Positions 16,445-24,929 of a stretch of DNA of 64,000 nt are shown here, one piece after another (position 1 is the stretch's first letter; each line of letters begins with the position of its first letter). Source of the stretch: Actinomycetota bacterium (GTDB lineage Bacteria > Actinomycetota > Thermoleophilia > Solirubrobacterales > 70-9); NCBI GenBank assembly GCA_018268415.1, contig JAFDWO010000011.1, positions 54,667 to 118,666 on the forward strand. The letters are read 5' to 3'. A model generated the notes under the pieces. That model ran no database searches. It worked only from the letters and a program-made list of their open reading frames with translations, and had not been told where the DNA came from. The translations under genes and the position numbers were made by a program.

Positions 16445-17872
16445 TCAGAACTCGGGGCCCGCGGCAGCGGCCTCGTCGTAGGGCGGCGGGTCTTCGCCGA
16501 CGGGCTGTTCGATCGGCGCGTCCTGGCCGCTGTAGTCGGCGAACTTCGGGTAGCGGTCGAGGAAGACCAGCTCCTTGGTCGCGATCGGACCGTTCCTATG
16601 CTTGGCGATGATCAGGTTGGCGAGGCCGTCCGGCTCCTCGTCGGGATCGCGGTAGTAGTCGGCCCGGAAGAGGAAGGCGACGAGGTCGGCGTCCTGCTCG
16701 ATCTGACCGGACTCACGCAGGTCGGACAGCTGCGGTTTCGGCGGCGAGCGCTGCTCGGGGGCGCGGGAGAGCTGGGAGATCGCCAGCACCGGCACCTGGA
16801 GCTCACGGGCGAGGATCTTGAGACCGCGGCTGATCTGGCCGACCTGCTCGACGCGGTTGGCGCGTGGGTCGTCGGAGCGCATCAGCTGCATGTAGTCGAG
16901 GATGATCATCCCGAGCCCGCCGCGCTCCTGTTCCTGGGCGTGGAGGCGGCGCGCCTTCGCCCGCAGGTCGAGGATGCCGAGGTCGGAGGAGTCGTCGAAC
17001 CAGAGCGGTGCCTGTTCGAGTTCGTTGGCGGCGCGGAGCACCTTTGGCCAGTCGCGCTGGTTGACCTGGCCTTTGCGCAGTTTGTCGCCGGGGATGCGCG
17101 CGCGGCAGGCGATGAAGCGCTGGGCAAGCTCGACCTCCGACATCTCGAGCGAGAAGAAGGCGACCGGCCGGTTGCGCTTCACCGCGACGTTTTCGGCGAT
17201 GTTGGCGACCAGCGCCGACTTGCCCATGGCCGGACGGGCGGCGAGGATGATCAGGTTGCCGGGCTGGAAGCCGCCGGTCACCGCGTCGATGTCGCGGAAG
17301 CCGGAGGGGGTGCCGGTCAGCTCGGTCTCGCCGGTCGAGAGCTTCTCCAGGCGGTCGACCTCGTCGTGGAGGATGTCGCCGAGGATGCGGAAGTCGGAGG
17401 CCTGCTCTTTGTGGGCGACTTCGAAGAGGAGTTTCTCGGCCCGCTCGGAGAGTTCGCGGGGTTCGCCGTCGCGCTCATTGACCCAGCCCTGAATTTCCTG
17501 GCCGGCGCCGAGCAGCCGGCGCAGCAGCGAGTTCTGCTGCACGATCTCGGCGTAGTGCTTGGCGTTGCCGGCGGCGGGCACCTTGGCGGCGAGCTCGGAG
17601 ACGTAATGCTTGCCGCCTGCCTCGTCGATCTTGTTCGTCTGCGTCAGCGCCTCGGCGACGGACAGCTCGTCGACCGGCTTGGAGGCGGCGTAGAGGTCGT
17701 GGATCGCCTCGAAGATCGTCCGGTGGCGGTCGAGGTAGAAGTCCGCGGCGTTGAGCTTGACCTCGTCGATGACGCGGGTCAGGGTCGGCTCGGCGACCAG
17801 CATCGCGCCGAGGACGGACTCCTCGGCCTCGATGTTCTGCGGGGGCACGTGGGTTGCCGGGGACGGAGGCAT
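16445..17872 (-). CDS. dnaB: replicative DNA helicase DnaB
   Basis: The 475-residue hexameric helicase opens the replication fork. The N-terminal domain (about residues 12-110, PPQNIEAEESVLGAML) binds primase. The RecA-like C-terminal domain has Walker A ILAARPAMGKSAL near residue 210, Walker B LGMIILDYMQLM near 320 and the ISRGLKILARELQVPVLAISQLSR signature near 345. No intein is present. The gene follows rplI, rpsR, ssb and rpsF in the same direction, the conserved bacterial replication/translation cluster, with a 239-bp gap before it. Confidence 0.97.
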   Translation of the reverse strand: MPPSPATHVPPQNIEAEESVLGAMLVAEPTLTRVIDEVKLNAADFYLDRHRTIFEAIHDLYAASKPVDELSVAEALTQTNKIDEAGGKHYVSELAAKVPAAGNAKHYAEIVQQNSLLRRLLGAGQEIQGWVNERDGEPRELSERAEKLLFEVAHKEQASDFRILGDILHDEVDRLEKLSTGETELTGTPSGFRDIDAVTGGFQPGNLIILAARPAMGKSALVANIAENVAVKRNRPVAFFSLEMSEVELAQRFIACRARIPGDKLRKGQVNQRDWPKVLRAANELEQAPLWFDDSSDLGILDLRAKARRLHAQEQERGGLGMIILDYMQLMRSDDPRANRVEQVGQISRGLKILARELQVPVLAISQLSRAPEQRSPPKPQLSDLRESGQIEQDADLVAFLFRADYYRDPDEEPDGLANLIIAKHRNGPIATKELVFLDRYPKFADYSGQDAPIEQPVGEDPPPYDEAAAAGPEF

Positions 17873-18088
17873 GCAGGTTCAGGGATAGAGGGTGGGGCGG
17901 CGGAAAAGGGGGACCGCAGGGGGCGGATCCCGATCAAACCAGAGGCGGGTTGCGGGCTGAGGCCGCGACGATGCAAATACGTGAAAAAGAAGTTGACGCT
18001 CTCGCTACAGACTGCGGCAGTTGCGACACACCGTGCGCGAGGTCTGGAACATGCGTCCGCGAGCGCGGTGGCGCGGCGGGTCCGACCG

Positions 18089-18105
18089 GCGCCGCATCGC
18101 GGCGC
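18089..18105 (-). terminator. small GC hairpin after rplI
   Basis: GCGCCGC (18089-18095), loop ATC and GCGGCGC (18099-18105) form a hairpin 7 nt beyond the rplI stop. There is no T-run. It may attenuate readthrough into the 239-bp gap before dnaB; the rest of that gap shows nothing convincing. Confidence 0.35.
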
Positions 18106-18111
18106 GGCGGG

Positions 18112-18564
18112 CTATTTCTCCTCGCTGATGATGGTCTTGACCGCGGCGACGTTGCCGTCGCCGAGATCGATCTCGACCATGAAGGTGCCGAGTTCGCGCA
18201 GCGGCTGGTCGAGCATGACTTTGCGTTTATCGATTCGCAGGTCACGGGCGTCGCGCAGGGCGTCGACGATCTGCTGCGGGCCGACCGAGCCGAAGAGATG
18301 GCCGTCCTCGCCGGCGCGCTCGTGGATCGTGAGCACGGTTTTGGACAGCAGGCCTGCCGCTTCGCGTTCGCGGGTGGCGCGTGCTTCGGCGGCGCGCTCG
18401 GCGGCCTCCATGCGACGCTGCGCTTCCTCGAGCGCGCCCGGGGTTGCGGGCTGCGCCAGCTTGCGCGGCATCAGGAAGTTGCGCAGGTAACCGGGAGCGA
18501 CGTCCACGGCCTCGCCGCGCGCGCCGAGGTTCTCGACGTCAGCCAGCAGGATCGCTTGGGCCAT
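18112..18564 (-). CDS. rplI: 50S ribosomal protein L9
   Basis: The 150-residue protein has the L9 N-terminal RNA-binding domain ([33 protein letters not shown], the family signature region), a long charged connecting helix (about 50-75) and a C-terminal domain with GHLFGSVGPQQIVDAL near residue 92. The start at ATG 18564 shares one base with the rpsR stop (TGATG), so the two ribosomal genes are translationally coupled. Confidence 0.97.
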   Translation of the reverse strand: MAQAILLADVENLGARGEAVDVAPGYLRNFLMPRKLAQPATPGALEEAQRRMEAAERAAEARATREREAAGLLSKTVLTIHERAGEDGHLFGSVGPQQIVDALRDARDLRIDKRKVMLDQPLRELGTFMVEIDLGDGNVAAVKTIISEEK

Positions 18565-18833
18565 CAGCGCTCTCCGACGTACGGCAGCAGCGCGATTTCG
18601 CGCGCCCGCTTCACGGCCACCGAGAGCTGACGCTGGTGGGCGCGGGAAAGGCCGGTGACTCGCCGGCCGCGCGTCTTCCCCTTGTCGGAGAGGAATCGGC
18701 GCAGAAGGTTCAGGTCCTTGTAATCGACGACTTCGGAATTGACCCGCGTGTATTTGCGGGGACGGGCGCGATCGGCGCCGCGGCGGCCTCGACGGGCGCC
18801 TCCGGTCGATGAACTCTCACGTGCACGGGGCAT
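18564..18833 (-). CDS. rpsR: 30S ribosomal protein S18
   Basis: The 89-residue protein has a basic, Gly-rich N-terminal extension (about residues 1-22) followed by the S18 core [23 protein letters not shown], then [20 protein letters not shown] and AREIALLPY. It lacks the zinc-binding cysteines present in some S18 forms. The start at ATG 18833 has no evident Shine-Dalgarno. S18 pairs with S6, encoded upstream beyond ssb. A strong hairpin precedes the gene at 18859-18890. Confidence 0.95.
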   Translation of the reverse strand: MPRARESSSTGGARRGRRGADRARPRKYTRVNSEVVDYKDLNLLRRFLSDKGKTRGRRVTGLSRAHQRQLSVAVKRAREIALLPYVGER

Positions 18834-18858
18834 AAGCGACGGCGAAGACTACAGATCT

Positions 18859-18890
18859 CCGCCGGTCGGCGTGTTCGCGCCGACCGGCGG
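18859..18890 (-). promoter_or_regulatory. 13-bp stem hairpin in the rpsR 5' leader
   Basis: CCGCCGGTCGGCG (18859-18871) pairs perfectly with 18878-18890 across a 6-nt loop. It lies 26 nt before the rpsR ATG, inside a 311-bp gene-free gap (18834-19144) between ssb and rpsR. It could be a terminator for ssb, a leader element bound by ribosomal protein, or both. There is no U-run on the transcribed strand. Apart from a minor 6-bp stem just after the ssb stop, I see nothing else in the gap. Confidence 0.45.
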
Positions 18891-19144
18891 ACTTGCTAGG
18901 CGGGGTTGTGGCGGGCGGGATCGGGTTGCGCGGCGTAGCTCGGCGGCGAGGGGCTCCGGGTTGGCGCGCGCCTCGGGGTCTCGACCCGCGGCCGGCCGAC
19001 AGAACCGAACCCGTCGATTCTCTTCCCTTCCGTGACGCTTCCTCCGCATTGCTTGTTTCACGACGTCGGGGACCCGGCACCCGCCGCTCCCGCGACGGCC
19101 CCGGCCTGTCCTGCACGCACCCGCCGCGCGGACGGCGGATCAGG

Positions 19145-19642
19145 CTAGAACGGGATGTCGTCTTCCTGGCCGCCGGTCGAGACGGGGCCGAAGTCCGATT
19201 CGTCGGCGGGGACGTCGCTGGGCGGCGGGTTGTAGGACTGATGTTGCTGGGGCGGTTGCTGCTGGTGCTGGCCACCGTTGCCGTTGGGGGCGCCGCCGCC
19301 ATCACGGGAGCCGAGGAACTGGATCGAGTTGGCGACGATCTGGACCGCCTGGCGTTTGGTGCCGTCTTTGGCTTCCCACTCGCGCCAGTCGAGCCTGCCT
19401 TCGACCGCCACCGGGCGGCCGCGCTGCAGGTAGGTGGCGCAGTTGTCGGCCTGGGCGCCGAAGACGACCACGTCGAAGAAGTTCGCCTTGTCCTCCCACT
19501 GGCCGGTCTGGCCGTTTTTGCGCCGGCCGTTGACCGCGACGCGCAACTCGCAAACGGAGGTCCCGCCGCCGGTGCTGCGCAGTTCAGGGTCGCGCGTGAG
19601 GTTCCCGGTGATGACCACCACGTTCACGTTCGAAGCTGCCAA
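19145..19642 (-). CDS. ssb: single-stranded DNA-binding protein
   Basis: The 165-residue protein has an N-terminal OB fold: VNVVVITGNLTRDPELRSTGGG at the start, FFDVVVFGAQADNCATYLQRG near residue 55 and VEGRLDWREWEAKDG near 80. A flexible Gly/Gln/Pro tail follows (about 112-150). It ends in the acidic tip DDIPF, which recruits SSB-interacting proteins. It lies between rpsF and rpsR, the usual arrangement, and is transcribed in the same direction. Confidence 0.97.
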   Translation of the reverse strand: MAASNVNVVVITGNLTRDPELRSTGGGTSVCELRVAVNGRRKNGQTGQWEDKANFFDVVVFGAQADNCATYLQRGRPVAVEGRLDWREWEAKDGTKRQAVQIVANSIQFLGSRDGGGAPNGNGGQHQQQPPQQHQSYNPPPSDVPADESDFGPVSTGGQEDDIPF

Positions 19643-19760
19643 GAGAGTTCACTCCTCTGAATTCGTTGTTGACGTCCAGTCTAGGCCTGGGCACGGCGTG
19701 ACTCTCCCCCCTCGGCGGAGGGAGTTGACGGAAAGAGCGGGCGGAACGGAGAGAGGGGGA

Positions 19761-20201
19761 CTACTCGCCGGCCGACTCGGCGGCGGCGGGCTCCGGGCGA
19801 TCTTCGCGCTCGGCGGAGCGGTCCTCGCGCGGACCGCGCTCGCCGGGGCCACCGGTGCGCTCGCGCGGGCCGGGGGCGGCGACGGCGGGGGGCACGATCG
19901 AGGGCGTGTTCGGCTCGACTTTGAAGATGCGGAAGCGCAGGACGCCGTCGGCGATCTTCAGTTCGTGGTCGAGCGTTTCGAGGAGCGCCGCCGGCGCCTC
20001 GAAGCGATACCAGCGGTAATCGGCCTCGGTGCGACGGTTGATCTCGTAGGCCATCTTGCGCAGCCCCCAGGTGTTCTCCTGCTTGAGGCTGCCGGTCGCC
20101 TCGATCTGGCCACGCGCCTGTTGCGCCAGAGCATCCCTGGCGGGCGCGTCCAGTTGGGGGTCCAGCATCAGGACCAGCTCATATTCACGTGGTGCGGCCA
20201 A
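19761..20201 (-). CDS. rpsF: 30S ribosomal protein S6
   Basis: The 146-residue protein starts at ATG 20201. The S6 ferredoxin-like core covers residues 4-98 (REYELVLMLDPQL, NTWGLRKMAYEINRRTEADYRWYRFEA, ADGVLRFRIFKVE). It has a 45-residue charged Pro/Glu/Arg-rich C-terminal tail that is probably disordered. Such tails occur in many actinobacterial S6 proteins. It heads the rpsF-ssb-rpsR-rplI-dnaB cluster, 24 bp after a proline-rich membrane protein gene. Confidence 0.95.
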   Translation of the reverse strand: MAAPREYELVLMLDPQLDAPARDALAQQARGQIEATGSLKQENTWGLRKMAYEINRRTEADYRWYRFEAPAALLETLDHELKIADGVLRFRIFKVEPNTPSIVPPAVAAPGPRERTGGPGERGPREDRSAEREDRPEPAAAESAGE

Positions 20202-20224
20202 AGCGACGGCGCACTATAGCGAGG

Positions 20225-20761
20225 TCAGTGCGGCGCGAACTCCTCGCTTCCGTCTCCAGGCACGGATCGGGGCTCCGACAGGGGTTCCGGAGCGGGGGCC
20301 GGAGCCGGTTCCGGCACGGGTTCCGGCGCCGGCGCCGGGGCACTTTCAGGCGCCGGAGGAGGGCTCGATTCCAGCGGTTCAGGCGGCGGTTCCGGAGCGG
20401 GGCGCCGCGCCGACGAGATCTTCTCGGTCGCCGCGACTCGGCGGGTCGGCCGCGGTCGGGGATGCGTTCGCGGTCGACGTCGACCGTGGTGGGGACGACG
20501 AGGCCGACCGTGGTGCGGATGACGAGGCCGACCGTGGTGCGGATGACGAGGCCGACCGTGGTGCGGATGACGAGTCCGAGGTCTGACCGCGGGCGTCGCG
20601 GGGGGCTCGGGCCTCACCTTCGGCAGTCCCACGTCCCTGCCCAACGGTGGCGGCTCGGGCGCGCGCAGCAGGGCCGGGACGAGCCGCAGGCCGAGCGCGC
20701 CGAAGGCGACGATCGCCGCCACCCGCGCCACTCCCCGCCACCTGACCCGGACTCCCGCCAT
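20225..20761 (-). CDS. proline/histidine-rich membrane-anchored protein of unknown function
   Basis: The 178-residue product has a basic N-terminus and a single hydrophobic segment (about residues 12-32), so it is an anchored or secreted protein. The remainder is low complexity: four PRHPHHGR-type octapeptides (about 61-93) encoded by a 24-bp DNA repeat, then alternating Pro-Glu/Pro-Ala motifs to the end. Codon third positions are GC-rich on both sides of the repeat in this frame, which supports it over the two competing frames. Function is unknown. It lies directly upstream of rpsF and may share its transcript. Confidence 0.5.
   Translation of the reverse strand: MAGVRVRWRGVARVAAIVAFGALGLRLVPALLRAPEPPPLGRDVGLPKVRPEPPATPAVRPRTRHPHHGRPRHPHHGRPRHPHHGRPRRPHHGRRRPRTHPRPRPTRRVAATEKISSARRPAPEPPPEPLESSPPPAPESAPAPAPEPVPEPAPAPAPEPLSEPRSVPGDGSEEFAPH
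20481..20576. repeat. four tandem 24-bp repeats
   Basis: The unit CGACCGTGGTGCGGATGACG plus AGGC is present at 20481, 20505, 20529 and 20553. Copies two to four are nearly identical and the first has three changes. The length is a multiple of three, so copy-number change keeps the reading frame of the surrounding proline-rich protein. Confidence 0.95.
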
Positions 20762-20803
20762 GTCCCGCCAAGGACCCGGCGCGCCGCTTCTCTCCCCCCG
20801 GCG

Positions 20804-22276
20804 CTAGGAGGAAGTTCGCGCGGCGCGGGCCTTTTCGATGTCGGCGAGCTGGTCGTCGACCCAGTCGCCGGGGTTGCGGCTGAAGATGATCTCGCGCAGG
20901 CCCTGGGCCAGCTCGGCCTTCTTCTCCGGGGCCATGGTCAGGGCGCGGTAGATCGCGTCGGACTGCTCCTGGATGTCGAAGGGGTTCACCGAGATCACCC
21001 AGTCCTCGAGCTCCTGGTGGGACCCGGTGTTCTCGGAGAGCATCAGGACGCCATCACGGGTGTTGACCGCGGGCGCCTCCTTGGCCACCAGGTTCATGCC
21101 GTCGAAGATCGCGTTGACCATCAGCAGGTCGTAGTGCTTATAACGGGCCACGGCGTCGGCGAAGTTCTCGTAGATGCGGAGGTCGATCGGCATCCAGTCG
21201 GTGGTGCCGTGGCGGTGGTTGACGACGGCGACCAGGGCTTCGATCCGCTCGCGGTACTCGGCGTACTCGGGCACGTCCTGGCGCGACGGCTGCAGGTGGG
21301 CGATGAAGGTGACCTGTTCGCGGAACTCCGGGTGCTGGGTGAGAAAGGTGTCGAAGGCGGTGAACCCGCGCAGCACGTTCTTCGAGAGGTCCGCCCGGTC
21401 GACGCGGATGATCAGGTAGCGGCGCCGGCGCTCCAGCACCTCGCGCTCCGCCTCGGCGACCTCCTTCGACGCCGCCGCGCGCCGCAGCCGCTCGGCGTCG
21501 ATCCCCAGCGGGTAGGCGCGCGTGAGGGTTCGGTGCCCTTCGTAGACGACCTCGCCGGCGACGTAATCGATCTCCGCCCCGTCGAGGAGTTCGTCGCAGC
21601 AGCGCAGGAAGTTGATCGTGTACGAGGGGGTGTGGAAGCCGATGATGTCGTTGGCCAGCATCCCCTCGAAGATCGCTTCGCGGATCCGCCCCGGCAGCAC
21701 CCGCCAGCTGTCCGGCTGCGACCAGGGGATGTGCACGAAGAAGTGGAGGAAGGCGTCCGGACGAGCAGCGCGGATCATGCCCGGCGCCGTGTAGAGGTGG
21801 TAGTCGTGGAGCATCACCAGCGGCTCCTCCTGCCCCTCGATCTGCTTCACCACGGCGGCGGCGATATCGGAGTTGACCCGCTGGTAGCCCTCGTCCCAGG
21901 CGTCGAGCTCCTCCTGGCGGATGTCCGGCGCGTTGGAGAGGTCCCAGAGATAATGCTGGACGAACCAGAGGATCGGGTTCGCGATCACGTTGTAGAAGCG
22001 GTCGTAGGCGCGCGGGTCGGACTCGACCATCATCACCCGATAGTCGATCCCGTCGATGTCGAGGGAGACCGGGCCGCCCTCCTCTTCGGAGACGACGATG
22101 TCCTCGTCGGTCATCGCCGAGGCGATCCAGAGCGCGTCACGGTGGGAGACCAGGCCGGAGAGCGCGGTGACCAACCCGCCGCCGCCGCGCCGCACCGTGC
22201 GGTTGCCGTCCTCGTCACGCTCGAACTGTGCGGGACCGCGGTTCGAGACGATGATCAGCGGCGCGTCGCTCGACAC
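20804..22276 (-). CDS. otsA: trehalose-6-phosphate synthase family glycosyltransferase (GT20)
   Basis: The 490-residue enzyme is predicted to join UDP- or GDP-glucose to glucose-6-phosphate. The start is GTG 22276, giving LIIVSNRGPAQFERD at residues 6-20. The family markers LVMLHDYHLYTAPGMIR near residue 140, FFVHIPWSQPDSWRVLP near 165, IIRVDRADLSKNVLRG near 280 and DGMNLVAKEAPAVNTRDGVL near 385 are all present. There is no fused phosphatase domain. It lies 59 bp downstream of treT in the same direction. A related GT20 product such as glucosylglycerol-phosphate cannot be excluded. Confidence 0.88.
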   Translation of the reverse strand: MSSDAPLIIVSNRGPAQFERDEDGNRTVRRGGGGLVTALSGLVSHRDALWIASAMTDEDIVVSEEEGGPVSLDIDGIDYRVMMVESDPRAYDRFYNVIANPILWFVQHYLWDLSNAPDIRQEELDAWDEGYQRVNSDIAAAVVKQIEGQEEPLVMLHDYHLYTAPGMIRAARPDAFLHFFVHIPWSQPDSWRVLPGRIREAIFEGMLANDIIGFHTPSYTINFLRCCDELLDGAEIDYVAGEVVYEGHRTLTRAYPLGIDAERLRRAAASKEVAEAEREVLERRRRYLIIRVDRADLSKNVLRGFTAFDTFLTQHPEFREQVTFIAHLQPSRQDVPEYAEYRERIEALVAVVNHRHGTTDWMPIDLRIYENFADAVARYKHYDLLMVNAIFDGMNLVAKEAPAVNTRDGVLMLSENTGSHQELEDWVISVNPFDIQEQSDAIYRALTMAPEKKAELAQGLREIIFSRNPGDWVDDQLADIEKARAARTSS

Positions 22277-22335
22277 GACACCAAAGGTTACGGGAGGGTG
22301 GTCGGGTCGAGTTACGAGGCGGTTGAATCTGGTGC

Positions 22336-23577
22336 TCAGGCTTCGACCCGGTGCAGCAGGTCGAGCCAGTCGCGCAGCAGGCGCGGCGAGAGGAACTCGC
22401 GGCGGGCGTGCTCCTTGCCCTCGCGGCCGAGCGTCTTGCCGAGCCCCGGATCCTTGAGGATCTCGAGGCTGCGCGCGGCGCACTCCTCGGCCGAGTTGAC
22501 GAGGAAGCCGGAGACGCCGTCCTCGATCTGCAGCGGGATCCCGCCGACGTTGCCGCCGATCGTCGGCCGCCCCTTCCAGAGCGCCTCGGTGACGGTCAGC
22601 CCGAACCCCTCGCGGATCGACTTCTGCAGGCAGATGTCGGACTGTGACTGGAAGGCGTTGACCTCGATCGCGCCGACGTTGTTGAGGTTCGAAAGGATCT
22701 TGATGTCCGGGTCGTTGTCGGCGTATTCGTAGGTTTTCTGGAAGTACTCGCGGCCCTCGGGGTCGTCGGTCGCCATCGAGCCGACCATCGCCAGCTGCGC
22801 CTCCGGCACCTGCTCGGTGATCTGGCGGTAGGCGTCGATCACGCCGATCGGGTCCTTCCACGGGTCGAAACGACTGACCTGGGTGACCAGCGGCCGGTCG
22901 GGGTCGATGCCGAACTGCTGGCAGATGAAGGCGGCGTCCTCGCGGGAGAAGGCCATGTTCTTCGGCGAGAGCGGGTCGATCGCCGGCGGGATGATGTTGA
23001 CCGCGTCACGGTGGGCGCCCATGCCGTTGGGGACGTATTGGTCCATGTGCCAGACCGAGGCGTCGTACTCTTCGATCAGCGGCAGGAGGCGGGAGATCGG
23101 CGCCGGGTTCGGGGTCGAGAGGTCGATGTGGCAGCGCCAGATCCACTTGCCGCCCTTGTGCGCGGCGCCGCGGCGCAGGCCGATCGGCTGCGGATCGTGG
23201 ACGATCACCGCGTCCCATTGGCCTTTCAGCCCGTCGGCGTTGATCTGGTTGATCTCGTCGAAGACCGCCCACTGCTCGTCGCTGAGCGTCTCGGGCGCCC
23301 CCTGGAGGGAGTTGTGGAGGAGCTTGGTCGCTTCGAAGAACTCCTCTTTGCCGAAGATCACGTGCCAGTGCGCGTCGAGGCCGATGTCGCGCATCAGCGG
23401 CACGATCGTGTAGAGGATCTCCGACACGCCGCCGCCGAACGCCGTGGCCGAGACGTGCAGCACGCGTTTGCCCTTCAGCGGCTCGGCGAGTTCACGGATC
23501 CGCTCCGTCGTCTCGCGACCGACGATGCTGGCGTAGTCGGCGAGCGACTTCTGTCCGATGGCGACTTCCTGAAGCAA
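22336..23577 (-). CDS. treT: trehalose glycosyltransferring synthase (TreT-like, GT4)
   Basis: The 413-residue GT-B enzyme reads from TTG 23577. Family features include RVLHVSATAFGGGVSEIL near residue 40, the donor-side AVIVHDPQPIGL near 125, and WHMDQYVPNGMGAHRDAVNIIPPAIDPLSPKN near 185-215. QKSIREGFGLTVTEALWKGRPTIGGNVGGIP near 330-360 is the E-x7-E retaining signature. TreT makes trehalose reversibly from ADP/UDP-glucose and glucose. With otsA downstream the cell would have two trehalose routes. No clear ribosome-binding site precedes the TTG. Confidence 0.85.
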   Translation of the reverse strand: MLQEVAIGQKSLADYASIVGRETTERIRELAEPLKGKRVLHVSATAFGGGVSEILYTIVPLMRDIGLDAHWHVIFGKEEFFEATKLLHNSLQGAPETLSDEQWAVFDEINQINADGLKGQWDAVIVHDPQPIGLRRGAAHKGGKWIWRCHIDLSTPNPAPISRLLPLIEEYDASVWHMDQYVPNGMGAHRDAVNIIPPAIDPLSPKNMAFSREDAAFICQQFGIDPDRPLVTQVSRFDPWKDPIGVIDAYRQITEQVPEAQLAMVGSMATDDPEGREYFQKTYEYADNDPDIKILSNLNNVGAIEVNAFQSQSDICLQKSIREGFGLTVTEALWKGRPTIGGNVGGIPLQIEDGVSGFLVNSAEECAARSLEILKDPGLGKTLGREGKEHARREFLSPRLLRDWLDLLHRVEA

Positions 23578-23699
23578 GGCCGGAGTTCTACTAGCCGCGG
23601 CGGTTGAGTTGTTCGCACCGGGCGCCTATGTGACGAATCCGCGCAAAGCGCGTGCGTGAGGGGAGGCCGGCCGGTGGCCCGGGGCGGCCGGGATCGCGC

Positions 23700-24929
23700 C
23701 TATTCGGGTTCGACCTGGTCGGGCCGCTTGCCCAGCGTCACGTTCACGGTCTTGCGCTTGTTGTCGCGCAGGATCGTCATTTCCAGCTGTTCGCCGGGCT
23801 GCTTTTCGCCGACCACCCTGATCAGGGCATCGGGCTGGACCACCTTGTGCCCTTCGACTTCGACGATCACGTCGCCACCGGTTTCATATTCGGCCGCCTG
23901 GAACTCGATCGTGCCGGTGGCGCCGCGCAGGCCGGCCTTGGCCGCCGGGCCGCCGGGGACGACGCGGGCGATCAGCGCGCCGAAGTTGCTGTCGATGCCG
24001 AGCTCTCGGGCCAGCTGTGGGTAGAGCGCCTGGCTGGAGACGCCGATGTAGGCGTATTCGGCGACGCCGTTTTCGCGCAGCTGCCGCACCGACCGTTCGA
24101 TCGCGGTGGTCGGCACGGCGAAGCCGACCCCGTCGTTGGCGCCGGAGTTGGTCTCGATCTGCTGATTGATCCCGACCACCTTGCCCCGGCCTTCGAGCAG
24201 CGGGCCGCCCGAGTTGCCAGGGTTGATCGAGGCGTCGGTCTGGATCGCGCCCTCGATCATGAACTGGGTCAGCGACTTCACCGCGCGGTCGGTCGCCGAG
24301 ACGACGCCGACCGAGAGCGAGCGCTGCTCGCCGAAGGGGCTGCCGATCGCCGCGACCGGCTCGCCGACTTCGAGCGCGGAGTCGTCCCCGAGTTCGAGCG
24401 GGTGCAGGGGGAAGCCTTCCGGTTCGACCTTGAGCAGGGCGACGTCGGCGAAGGGATCGAAGCCGACGATCTTCGCTTCGAGCACGTTGCGGTTCGAGAA
24501 TTCGACGAAGACTTCCTTCGCGGGCGTGCGCCCTTCGTTCGATTCTTCGGTCACCACGTGCGCGTTGGTGACGATTTCGCCGTTCGTGGAGAGGACGAAG
24601 CCGGAGCCCTCGGCGCCCCCCGCGGCACCGCCGAAGACGGAGCGGATCGTGACCACGCCGGGCGCGACCTCCCGGTAGATCGCTGCCGCGTCGAAGCCGG
24701 GCGAGCCGGTCTCGATCGCCAGTTCGGAGGGGACCGGCGGCGGGGCTTCGGCGCCTTCTTCGGCGGCGGAGCCTTCGCCTTCCGGTTCCGCCCCGGTCGT
24801 CGTCGATTCGTCGGCGTTGTTCTTGAAGATCACGGTGGAGGTGCCGCTGCCGCACCCGGCGAGCAGGGTGAGGGCGAGCGCCGTCGCCAGGGCGAGGAGC
24901 AGCGCGTTGGCCACCCGGCGGGTCTTCAC
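23700..24929 (-). CDS. htrA: HtrA/DegP-like serine protease lipoprotein with PDZ domain
   Basis: The 409-residue product has a lipoprotein signal with lipobox LLAGC (Cys26), an acidic Glu/Pro linker (about 35-75) and a trypsin-like protease domain. The triad is H124 (TNAHVV), D162 (FADVALLKV) and S240 (NPGNSGGP). One PDZ domain follows at about 300-405 (AKAGLRGATGTIEF, GGDVIVEVEGHKV). It acts outside the membrane in quality control of secreted proteins. Its start overlaps the stop of the sensor kinase gene, so it is the output gene of this two-component operon. Confidence 0.93.
   Translation of the reverse strand: MKTRRVANALLLALATALALTLLAGCGSGTSTVIFKNNADESTTTGAEPEGEGSAAEEGAEAPPPVPSELAIETGSPGFDAAAIYREVAPGVVTIRSVFGGAAGGAEGSGFVLSTNGEIVTNAHVVTEESNEGRTPAKEVFVEFSNRNVLEAKIVGFDPFADVALLKVEPEGFPLHPLELGDDSALEVGEPVAAIGSPFGEQRSLSVGVVSATDRAVKSLTQFMIEGAIQTDASINPGNSGGPLLEGRGKVVGINQQIETNSGANDGVGFAVPTTAIERSVRQLRENGVAEYAYIGVSSQALYPQLARELGIDSNFGALIARVVPGGPAAKAGLRGATGTIEFQAAEYETGGDVIVEVEGHKVVQPDALIRVVGEKQPGEQLEMTILRDNKRKTVNVTLGKRPDQVEPE

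Noticed and set aside
20189..22732. 847-codon open frame on the plus strand
   Set aside because: It is the antisense of otsA, treT and the proline-rich gene; composition is Arg/Gly/Val-rich with no domain, and the minus-strand proteins are clear family members.
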